Source: Bacillota bacterium (GTDB lineage Bacteria; Bacillota; Clostridia; Lachnospirales; Lachnospiraceae). Taken from it: DNA of 5,816 nucleotides. Within the stretch, counting starts at the first letter, position 1. Every line of letters begins with the position of its first letter. Below the pieces are notes generated by a model. That model was not told the origin of the DNA. It saw nothing but the letters and a program-made list of their open reading frames with translations, and ran no database searches. Location: positions 1 through 5,816 of the forward strand of contig JAEZKA010000094.1 of the NCBI GenBank assembly GCA_023436225.1. Direction: 5' to 3'. This document shows positions 1-4,806 of the stretch, one piece after another. Made by a program: the position numbers and the translations under genes.

Positions 1-120
1 CTACAGCTTCCTTCAGATTTAGCCTCACGGCTAACACCCTTGCTGTTCAGCTATACACTTCCCACTACCTAGGTGTGTTAGGGACTTTCACCCTTAAGAG
101 CCCGCCCATGGCGGGCAAAC
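1..120 (-). mobile_element. Group II intron, 5' end (domain I), probably group IIC; runs off the left edge
   Basis: Read on the minus strand, this segment carries hallmarks of the start of a bacterial group II intron RNA. It opens GTTTGCCCGCC and closes a 7-bp GC stem with an ATG loop (100-116). Then come GGGTGAAAGTCCC (81-93), GCAAGGGTGT (35-44), a 6-bp stem capped by a GTGA (GNRA) tetraloop (19-34) and CTGAAGGAAGC (6-16). The same elements in the same order occur in the Oceanobacillus iheyensis group IIC intron as I remember it. The intron begins right at the T-tract of the tRNA terminator, the usual landing site of group IIC introns. The first bases are GTTTG instead of the usual GTGYG, so the exact 5' boundary (120 or 121) is uncertain. 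The maturase/reverse transcriptase and domains II-VI lie outside the window, so activity cannot be judged. Confidence 0.85.
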
Positions 121-121
121 C

Positions 122-150
122 AAAAAAATGTGCTGCAATCTGCAACACAT
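122..150 (-). terminator. Intrinsic terminator of the tRNA-Val/tRNA-Met transcript
   Basis: On the minus strand, six bases after tRNA-Met, ATGTGTTGC and GCAGCACAT form a 9-bp stem (one G-T pair) around the loop AGATT. The second arm ends in a run of seven T (122-128). This is a textbook Rho-independent terminator. The T-tract abuts the first bases of the group II intron, so the hairpin probably also served as the intron's insertion target. Confidence 0.9.
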
Positions 151-156
151 TTAAAG

Positions 157-230
157 TAGCGAAGGACGGATTTGAACCGCCGACACCGCGGGTATGAACC
201 GCGTGCTCTCGCCAACTGAGCTACTTCGCC
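157..230 (-). tRNA. tRNA-Met (anticodon CAU), elongator type
   Basis: The 74-nt cloverleaf folds fully: acceptor GGCGAAG/CTTCGCT with a G1-U72 pair, D-stem GCTC/GAGC, anticodon stem CGCGG/CCGCG around TTCATAC, and T-stem GGCGG/CCGTC around TTCAAAT. The discriminator base is A. The anticodon CAU could mean initiator Met, elongator Met or lysidine-modified Ile2. The anticodon stem lacks the three G:C pairs of an initiator. The G1-U72 pair and GGTTCATACCCG anticodon arm closely resemble Bacillus subtilis elongator tRNA-Met. The 3' CCA is not encoded and must be added by a nucleotidyltransferase. It is the second gene of a two-tRNA transcript, 49 bases after tRNA-Val. Confidence 0.93.
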
Positions 231-279
231 ATATTAATTTACTCTCACGATATCGAATGTACTATGATCTTCATGAAAA

Positions 280-352
280 TGGGACCTATAGGGCTCGAAC
301 CTATGACCCTCTGCTTGTAAGGCAGATGCTCTCCCAGCTGAGCTAAGATCCC
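280..352 (-). tRNA. tRNA-Val (anticodon UAC)
   Basis: The 73-nt cloverleaf has acceptor GGGATCT/AGGTCCC (one U-G pair), D-stem GCTC/GAGC, anticodon stem TCTGC/GCAGA around CTTACAA giving anticodon UAC, T-stem ATAGG/CCTAT around TTCGAGC, and discriminator A. It decodes valine GUN codons, mainly GUA and GUG. CCA is not encoded (the 3' flank is TTTTC). It is the first gene of the transcript and starts about 13 nt after the predicted transcription start. Confidence 0.96.
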
Positions 353-371
353 TTTCGAAAAGTACTTTTTT

Positions 372-400
372 ATTATATTCATTGGAGCGACTTTTGTCAA
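372..400 (-). promoter_or_regulatory. Sigma-A type promoter of the tRNA operon
   Basis: The minus strand shows a perfect -35 box TTGACA (395-400), a 17-base spacer and a perfect -10 box TATAAT (372-377). Transcription should start near 365-366, giving a 13-14 nt leader before tRNA-Val. An A/T-rich stretch just upstream (about 417-440) could act as an UP element. Full consensus fits the high output expected of stable-RNA genes. It also lets the tRNAs be made independently of the helD operon upstream. Confidence 0.93.
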
Positions 401-492
401 GAGTACAAACCAGAAATTCTTTTAATTTTATAAAAAATTCAAACATTAGAAAGCCTTAAAATGCAGCACCAGGATATAACTATGAAAATCCA

Positions 493-507
493 ATAACCTC
501 TGGTTAT
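493..507 (-). terminator. Weak hairpin, possible terminator of the helD operon
   Basis: On the minus strand ATAACC and GGTTAT form a 6-bp stem with the 3-base loop AGA. It is followed shortly by GATTTTC, a short imperfect T-run. It lies about 100 bases after the helD stop and before the tRNA promoter, where an operon terminator would be expected. The stem is short and A/T-rich and the T-tract is poor, so the assignment is tentative. Confidence 0.3.
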
Positions 508-523
508 CCATCCTTAATAGGGA

Positions 524-561
524 GAAGCCATAGAGTACCCTTCAGGAATTTCTATGGCTTC
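524..561. repeat. 11-bp inverted repeat downstream of helD
   Basis: GAAGCCATAGA (524-534) and its exact reverse complement (551-561) flank a 16-base loop. The stem is long enough to be stable in RNA from either strand. Read on the minus strand, it begins about 50 bases after the helD stop codon but is followed by TCCCTATTAAGG and not by a T-run. On the plus strand the following bases, CAATTTCTTTA, are only moderately T-rich. It could be an mRNA 3'-end stabilising hairpin, an inefficient terminator, or one copy of a dispersed palindromic repeat. Confidence 0.6.
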
Positions 562-609
562 CAATTTCTTTATAATATCATTTTAATAATTTAAGAAGTA
601 TGATCATTA

Positions 610-2817
610 CTACAACAGGAGTCCACTCAGTTGATCCTGATATACGATATATAGCTCATGCAGTGCCCGTGTAATTGCCACATACAGAAGCTTTGCATCC
701 TCATCACAGTGACGGTAGCTTTCTTCATCCGGGTTCCAGAGAATAACCGCATCGAACTCCAATCCCTTCGTCATATGAATTGGCAAGACCATGGTACCAC
801 TGGAAAAGGTCATATCCTCCATATTATCTCCCATTTGTTCGATGTCGATATGCTGGCCAAGGAGCTTCTTCACCTTCAGCGCCTCTTCTACCGTTCGGCA
901 TATTATCGCGATGGTATCATATCCACTCTCCCGGATGCTTTCCACTAACTCCACCGTCTGAGATACTAATCCCCTATCTCCTTCGGTTTTGATCAATGCT
1001 ACCTCCTTCCCGTGACGTATAATCGGTTCGATATCATAGGTTTTGAAGGTACATTTTCGAAGAACCTTACTAGCAAAATTCGAGATCTCAACTGTATTAC
1101 GATAGCTCTTGGCAAGTACATAAAAACGGTCCTTCTCCGGTTGAAATACCTCCCGCTTCAAAACCTCCCAATCGTTCATACCCGTATCATAATAGATATT
1201 CTGGGATACGTCCCCCATGATGGTGTAGGTGCAATTCTTAAAGATTCTTTTAAAGATCTGAAAAAGCATAACTCCAAAGTCCTGTGCCTCATCGATAACA
1301 ATGTGACTTACATATTCATAGTCCTTGGTCATCTTGATTCTTCGCTTAATATAATTTAGCATGCCCAAATCATAAATGTCCAGATGCTTATCCATAAGCT
1401 CACTTATGAGTAGCTCAATCACCTTCTCCTCCGCCACTCTCATTCCCTGTTCGACATACTTTTTACGGTTCAGCTGTAAATCATTTAAAAACCCTAGATA
1501 CACTTCCATGAAATTATATTTTTTATTTCTGACACCAAAATAATTCTTATATCGATTTACCTCTGCCTGTAAATCCTCCTTACGAAGCTCTGCTTCTTCT
1601 CCAATGGATTTCAGCTTGTAGGTAAGGCGCTTATTTAATAGATCAATCTTTTCCTGTAACGGTAGTTCCTCAAAAAAATTAAGAAAATATAGAATCTCCT
1701 CCTTCGAATAAACCACCCGTCGATTCATTTGAACAGAAGCGGTATTGATTGTTTCTATCTCATACTGCTTCATGTACGCAATCAAAGCATTGATGAAATG
1801 AATGGAGCCTTTGAATTGCTTTAGAAGTGAGGCTTCCTGTGATGACAATTGCTTATTCAGCTTTAAGAAGCTGTTGGTCAGTGTATATTTCCCTTTTTTA
1901 TAATCAAAATCCTTATCCAATAAATCAATCAGGAAATCCTCCATTGTCATCTGATTCACATTATAGACATCCAAATTGGGTAATACTCCTGTGATATAAT
2001 TGAGAAGCATCTTATTGCTGCCTATGATGAAGAATTCATCCGATCGGAATTTCTCTTTATAATTATAAAGAATATAGGAAATTCGATGCATTGCCACCGT
2101 TGTCTTACCGCTGCCCGCTACTCCTTGAACGATGACATTGTGCCAGGGAACATCGCGGATGATTTCATTCTGCTCCTTCTGTATCGTCGCAATAATTTCA
2201 CCAAGAACCACCTCTTTGTTCTTACTCAGGTATTTTGTAAGGAATTCATCATTTGCAACGACATCCGAATCATAGAAATCAATCAGCTTGCTGTTCTCTA
2301 TCTCATAGGTTCTCTTGAGGAAAAGCTCTATCTCAATCCGGTCTTCCATGGGAGTTGCATAAGAGCTTTTACCGATATCACTTTCATAATACACACTGGA
2401 TATCGGCGCTCTCCAGTCAACAATCAAACTCTCTGTAATGTTTTTGCGAACCCCATTCTTCCCCAGATACAGGCTATAGCTGCCTTTATCTCCCTCCTCT
2501 CTATAATCAATACGTCCAAAGTAGGGCTTTTTCAAAGCAAGTATATTCTTCTTCAGTGTCCGTTCAACCTGTGATTTCATGTCAAGTCCAATGACCAAAT
2601 CGTTATGGAGCTCAGGATTATCTGACCGATAGTTATCATATAATTCCTTTGTCTCTGCTGCAAGGTCCTTAAACTCCTGCAGATACTTGTCAATATTTTG
2701 TTGTATTGCTTTAAGGCAGTCATCCAGATGTTGTTCCTCCAGCCTTCGTTCCAGGCTGGAGGAACGGCTTTGGCTCTCCGGATTCGCTGCTTCTTGATTT
2801 TTTGTTACTTCTTGCAT
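610..2817 (-). CDS. helD: HelD-type superfamily 1 helicase (RNA polymerase-associated motor)
   Basis: This UvrD/Rep-like ATPase of 735 residues is close to the usual HelD length (B. subtilis HelD is about 774). Known HelD proteins bind RNA polymerase and use ATP to free it from stalled complexes. Visible parts, numbered from the chosen start: a charged N-terminal coiled coil (about 20-75), FGR and VDWRAPI, typical of HelD (about 100-140), a Q-motif region (about 207-221), Walker A GVAGSGKT (232-239), a HelD-specific insert, Walker B IVIDEAQD (506-513), GDVSQNIY (about 535-542), SYRNT (571-575), MTKGLEFDAV (about 682-691) and C-terminal YVAITRAL (712-719). All helicase motifs look intact. ATG 2817 is preferred because AAGGAGG (2823-2829) sits 5 bases upstream; an in-frame ATG at 2841 would place that site inside the gene. 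It follows the second permease by 25 bases with no terminator between, so it is probably the last gene of the exporter operon. Its exact cellular role is inferred. Confidence 0.93.
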   Translation of the reverse strand: MQEVTKNQEAANPESQSRSSSLERRLEEQHLDDCLKAIQQNIDKYLQEFKDLAAETKELYDNYRSDNPELHNDLVIGLDMKSQVERTLKKNILALKKPYFGRIDYREEGDKGSYSLYLGKNGVRKNITESLIVDWRAPISSVYYESDIGKSSYATPMEDRIEIELFLKRTYEIENSKLIDFYDSDVVANDEFLTKYLSKNKEVVLGEIIATIQKEQNEIIRDVPWHNVIVQGVAGSGKTTVAMHRISYILYNYKEKFRSDEFFIIGSNKMLLNYITGVLPNLDVYNVNQMTMEDFLIDLLDKDFDYKKGKYTLTNSFLKLNKQLSSQEASLLKQFKGSIHFINALIAYMKQYEIETINTASVQMNRRVVYSKEEILYFLNFFEELPLQEKIDLLNKRLTYKLKSIGEEAELRKEDLQAEVNRYKNYFGVRNKKYNFMEVYLGFLNDLQLNRKKYVEQGMRVAEEKVIELLISELMDKHLDIYDLGMLNYIKRRIKMTKDYEYVSHIVIDEAQDFGVMLFQIFKRIFKNCTYTIMGDVSQNIYYDTGMNDWEVLKREVFQPEKDRFYVLAKSYRNTVEISNFASKVLRKCTFKTYDIEPIIRHGKEVALIKTEGDRGLVSQTVELVESIRESGYDTIAIICRTVEEALKVKKLLGQHIDIEQMGDNMEDMTFSSGTMVLPIHMTKGLEFDAVILWNPDEESYRHCDEDAKLLYVAITRALHELYIVYQDQLSGLLL

Positions 2818-2822
2818 GATAG

Positions 2823-2829
2823 CCTCCTT
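2823..2829 (-). promoter_or_regulatory. Ribosome binding site deciding the helD start
   Basis: AAGGAGG on the minus strand lies 5 bases before ATG 2817. This favours that start over the upstream in-frame ATG at 2841, which would overlap the end of the permease gene. Confidence 0.85.
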
Positions 2830-2842
2830 ATAAATAATCACA

Positions 2843-3619
2843 CTAGGATCCAGTAGATTTATAATGTCTTACTCCGCATCTCCATAACAGATAGCTGGGG
2901 ATTAGAAATAGACATCCCAAAATCGGCAGGAACATATACTGCCAGGAATGGACTCTCCCAATCAGAAAAAGGAAGGGGTAATATTGGAACAGAGTATAGG
3001 GCACCAGAAAGGTACAAAACTGAAGTACCTTCTTACCATAAATACCGATTGGATATTTTCCGAATTCCCTGGCACCATCGGTCAGAATGTTCATGAACTC
3101 CAGTCCTTCCAGAGTAAAAAAGCAGATACTGGCATAAGTTACAAACAGGCAGCCGAAGATCACCGTTCCCCCGATAATCATCAGAAGTAAGGTGATGATT
3201 TTACTCATATCCCAGCTTAACCCTGAAGCGGTAACTCCATAGGATAACATCAGAATCGCTTGTAACATTCTTCCCAAGCGAGTAAATTCAATCTTACCCG
3301 ATATCACTAATAAAATAATACTTCTTGGTCGGAGCAATATCCGATCAAATTCTCCGTTACTGATCGTAGAGGCAAAAAGATCAAACCCTCTCATGAACAT
3401 CTCCGCAAGGGAATAGCTCATCAGTATGATGGAAAAGCATAATAGTACCTCACTGAAGCGAAAGCCCTTCACCTCATGAAAACGTTCAAACATGAATAAT
3501 ATTCCAAGGAATACATTAAAGGACACCAGAAATTGACCAATGGTAGTTAATAGAAAGGACAGTTTATACTGCATTACACCCTTCAGATGGATTCCGAAAA
3601 ACTTCATATAAAGTCTCAT
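2843..3619 (-). CDS. ABC-2 type permease (COG3694-like), second membrane subunit of the exporter
   Basis: This 258-residue integral membrane protein has about six hydrophobic segments (roughly 20-45, 56-75, 116-133, 140-168, 198-222, 227-247). It has no signal peptide and no ATPase motif. SNGEFDRILLRPRS (about 87-100), between the second and third segments, matches the cytoplasmic loop of ABC-2 permeases that contacts the ATPase. FGKYPIGIYGKK followed by VPYTLFQYYPF near the C-terminus is typical of the COG3694 group. With the other permease it should form the membrane channel driven by the upstream ATPase. The substrate is unknown; direction (export) is inferred from the family. Start ATG 3619 is supported by AGGAGA (3625-3630) five bases upstream. 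helD follows after 25 bases. Confidence 0.92.
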   Translation of the reverse strand: MRLYMKFFGIHLKGVMQYKLSFLLTTIGQFLVSFNVFLGILFMFERFHEVKGFRFSEVLLCFSIILMSYSLAEMFMRGFDLFASTISNGEFDRILLRPRSIILLVISGKIEFTRLGRMLQAILMLSYGVTASGLSWDMSKIITLLLMIIGGTVIFGCLFVTYASICFFTLEGLEFMNILTDGAREFGKYPIGIYGKKVLQFCTFLVPYTLFQYYPFLFLIGRVHSWQYMFLPILGCLFLIPSYLLWRCGVRHYKSTGS

Positions 3620-3639
3620 AAAAATCTCCTATCAATAAA

Positions 3640-3687
3640 CATACTTACCCTTTGAATTAGTTTGTGCCGAGGAAGATGCAGGCACAA
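3640..3687 (-). repeat. Direct repeat copy R2 (48 bp), containing an inverted repeat
   Basis: This copy is 44/48 identical to the segment at 3758-3805 in the same orientation, 118 bases away. The differences lie at four positions, two of them adjacent. It contains a 7-bp inverted repeat TTGTGCC/GGCACAA around 12 bases (3662-3687), so its RNA could form a hairpin. It covers the last codons and stop of the small Cys-rich ORF and reaches to within 10 bases of the ribosome binding site of the second permease. Because 118 is not a multiple of three, it is read in a different frame from copy R1. Confidence 0.9.
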
Positions 3688-3839
3688 CCCCCGGAAGAAC
3701 AAGGAGTTTGCACGGGTGGGCAAACTTCGCAGTTTTTACCCATAGATTTTGAACTGTCATATCTACCCTTTGATTTAGTTTGTGCCGAGGAAGACGCAGG
3801 CACAAACTTGGGAGTATGAAAATTGCCCTTTATTTTCAT
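3657..3839 (-). CDS. Small Cys-rich peptide, function unknown, inside the exporter operon
   Basis: This ORF encodes 60 residues that I do not recognise as any family. Translation is well supported: AAGGAGG lies five bases before the ATG, and the ATG is one base past the TAA of the first permease, suggesting translational coupling. The N-terminal half is basic and rich in Ser, Lys and Thr (FVPASSSAQTKSKG). The C-terminal part holds five Cys as CxxC (37, 40), C47, C52 and C54, within CEVCPPVQTPC and GGCACIF. There is no hydrophobic helix and no signal peptide. Leader plus Cys-rich core beside an exporter resembles a RiPP precursor layout, such as the Cys-rich peptides processed by radical SAM enzymes in clostridia, but no modifying enzyme is in the window. 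Alternatives are a metal-binding peptide or a frame-shifted remnant: both repeat copies stay open in the VPASSSAQT frame, and the switch lies at a GGGGG run (3688-3692). Confidence 0.6.
   Translation of the reverse strand: MKIKGNFHTPKFVPASSSAQTKSKGRYDSSKSMGKNCEVCPPVQTPCSSGGCACIFLGTN
3705..3726. repeat. 7-bp inverted repeat between the two direct repeat copies
   Basis: AGTTTGC and GCAAACT flank an 8-base spacer inside the small ORF, over the codons for the Cys-rich segment. With the inverted repeats in R1 (3777-3808) and R2 (3662-3687), the small-ORF mRNA could form three successive hairpins between the two permease genes. Confidence 0.55.
3758..3805 (-). repeat. Direct repeat copy R1 (48 bp), containing an inverted repeat
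   Basis: This copy is 44/48 identical to R2 at 3640-3687. It encodes the VPASSSAQTKSKG stretch of the small ORF. A 10-bp inverted repeat (AGTTTGTGCC/GGCACAAACT, 12-base spacer, 3777-3808) spans it. In the VPASSS frame the four differences to R2 give one synonymous change (GCG/GCA), one Lys/Asn change at a third codon position and one Arg/Lys change. This fits a duplication that was once read as protein. Confidence 0.9.
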
Positions 3840-3840
3840 A

Positions 3841-4683
3841 TTAACCTCCTTGCACTACAACTCTCTTAAGCGCATGCTTCATTAGCCGCTTTCCAATCCA
3901 TATTAATACCAATATCCAAAATAGCTGCAAAGCCACTCTGGCAATTATCTCCGTTCCGGTAATATCTCCGGAATAGATACGAAGCGGTATATTCTGCATC
4001 GAAGCAAAGGGCAGAAGCTCTACCACCTGTCTTATTCCCTCCGGAAGGAAGGGAATCGGAATGACTGCACCGGAAAAGAACTCGATCAGTGACACAGATA
4101 CCATCTTGACACCCATTGGTGAGTAGGTGAAAAAGGTAGTTATATAGACCAGCATGCCGAAAGCGATTACTACTAGGAAGCCTAATATAGTTGTGATAAG
4201 GAACCATAGGAACGCACTTATGTTGTCGGGTAGGCTTATACCATAGGGCTTCGGTAAAAATGCAGCAAAGACCAGAATTGGCATGCATCGAAGGACTGCC
4301 TTAGCCAACCGGTTCGCCATGGTCCGGTAGAACCACATGTAGTAGATATCCAGAGGCCGACAAAGCTCATAGGCAATTCCACCCTCTGTTATCGTCTGAA
4401 AGATATCATTTTCAAAAAACCATCCCATAAAAAGAGCTAAAAATGCCTGCTGTAACCATAGATAGGAAGACAATGCCTGAAAGCTCATAGGGAAGGCATT
4501 CGGATCCGCCTCATAAAAGGCCTTATAAAGCAGCAAACTCATGATACCCCAGACGAATTGAGTAGCAATACCGGCAGCCGCAGCTGCCCGGTATTGTAGA
4601 CCAGCGATAAATTTAATGCGAAAAAGAGAAACGTATTCTATTGGTAAGAACTTTTCCACTGCTTCTCTATTCAAGATAATCAA
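3841..4683 (-). CDS. ABC-2 type permease (COG4587-like), first membrane subunit of the exporter
   Basis: The protein has 280 residues with about six hydrophobic segments (roughly 34-54, 71-92, 118-143, 157-182, 192-215, 246-265). TEGGIAYELCRPLD (about 99-112) is the conserved cytoplasmic coupling loop with the RP pair, paralleling the loop in the partner permease. No ATPase or extracellular binding domain is present. It should pair with the downstream permease and the upstream ATPase; the substrate is unknown. The start is not an ATG: TTG 4683 follows GAGGAGG (4688-4694) by only 4 bases. A second in-frame TTG at 4674 (residue 4) lies 13 bases from that site but about 9 from the overlapping GGGGAG, so either could be used. 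The stop TAA (4683 gene end, 3841-3843) nearly touches the ATG of the Cys-rich small ORF, whose ribosome binding site lies within this gene's last codons. Confidence 0.9.
   Translation of the reverse strand: MIILNREAVEKFLPIEYVSLFRIKFIAGLQYRAAAAAGIATQFVWGIMSLLLYKAFYEADPNAFPMSFQALSSYLWLQQAFLALFMGWFFENDIFQTITEGGIAYELCRPLDIYYMWFYRTMANRLAKAVLRCMPILVFAAFLPKPYGISLPDNISAFLWFLITTILGFLVVIAFGMLVYITTFFTYSPMGVKMVSVSLIEFFSGAVIPIPFLPEGIRQVVELLPFASMQNIPLRIYSGDITGTEIIARVALQLFWILVLIWIGKRLMKHALKRVVVQGG
3844..3850 (-). promoter_or_regulatory. Strong ribosome binding site for the small Cys-rich ORF
   Basis: AAGGAGG (3845-3850 plus its flanking base) is followed by TTAAT and ATG 3839. It is as strong as any ribosome binding site in the window and lies within the last codons of the upstream permease. 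A site this good and well placed is the main reason to take the 60-codon ORF as translated. Confidence 0.8.
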
Positions 4684-4806
4684 CTCCCCTCCTCAGTTCC
4701 TGCACACACAAAGAAACCCTACCGTTGTATCCAATTGCTACCAGAACGGGTTTATGGGCATGACAATTTCCCTCTCTTAAGCTTAAGAGTGGGTATCTGA
4801 GTAGTA
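4684..4806 (-). other. 123-base spacer between the ATPase and first permease genes
   Basis: This is the longest gap inside the operon. It holds the palindrome at 4770-4793 near the ATPase end and a purine-rich ribosome binding site (GAGGAGGGGAG) next to the permease. I see no riboswitch fold, no convincing promoter and no coding sequence longer than a few codons. The gap could hold a processing or attenuation site that sets ATPase versus permease levels, but nothing in the sequence proves it. Confidence 0.5.
4770..4793. repeat. Near-perfect palindrome between the ATPase and first permease genes
   Basis: The 16-base core CTCTTAAGCTTAAGAG (4774-4789) is a perfect palindrome. After one T/T mismatch on each side it continues for three more C/G pairs (4770-4772 with 4791-4793). 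It begins 13 bases past the ATPase stop. In RNA it gives a short hairpin with loop AGCT, but no T-run follows on either strand, so it is not a standard terminator. It may be an operator for a dimeric regulator or an mRNA processing or stability hairpin. Confidence 0.65.

Noticed and set aside
157..352. tRNA genes as an attachment site for an integrated element
   Set aside because: Both tRNAs are complete. I see no direct repeat of a tRNA 3' end and no integrase in the window. The element next to tRNA-Met is a group II intron, which inserts by retrohoming and not by site-specific integration.
234..446. 70-codon minus-strand ORF
   Set aside because: It runs straight through tRNA-Val and the tRNA promoter. 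Its RDLSSAGRASALQAEGHRFEP stretch, residues about 33 to 53, is the usual artefact of translating a tRNA gene.
1012..1359. 115-codon plus-strand ORF opposite helD
   Set aside because: It is antisense to helD, with no recognisable domain. It is best explained as a shadow of the helicase gene.
2086..2574. 162-codon plus-strand ORF opposite helD
   Set aside because: It is antisense to an intact helicase gene with all motifs, and its product matches nothing I recognise. It is best explained as a shadow of helD.
3640..3805. CRISPR array
   Set aside because: There are only two repeat copies, 70 bases of non-spacer sequence lie between them, the repeats are coding on one side, and no cas gene is present.
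3866..4288. 140-codon minus-strand ORF overlapping the first permease
   Set aside because: It lies fully inside the permease gene in another frame. Its composition (Cys, His and Arg rich without pattern) fits an out-of-frame shadow.
4684..4806. Riboswitch or T-box leader in the intra-operon gap
   Set aside because: I find no T-box, specifier loop or known aptamer motif. Only a short palindrome is present, and the gap follows a gene in the same operon.
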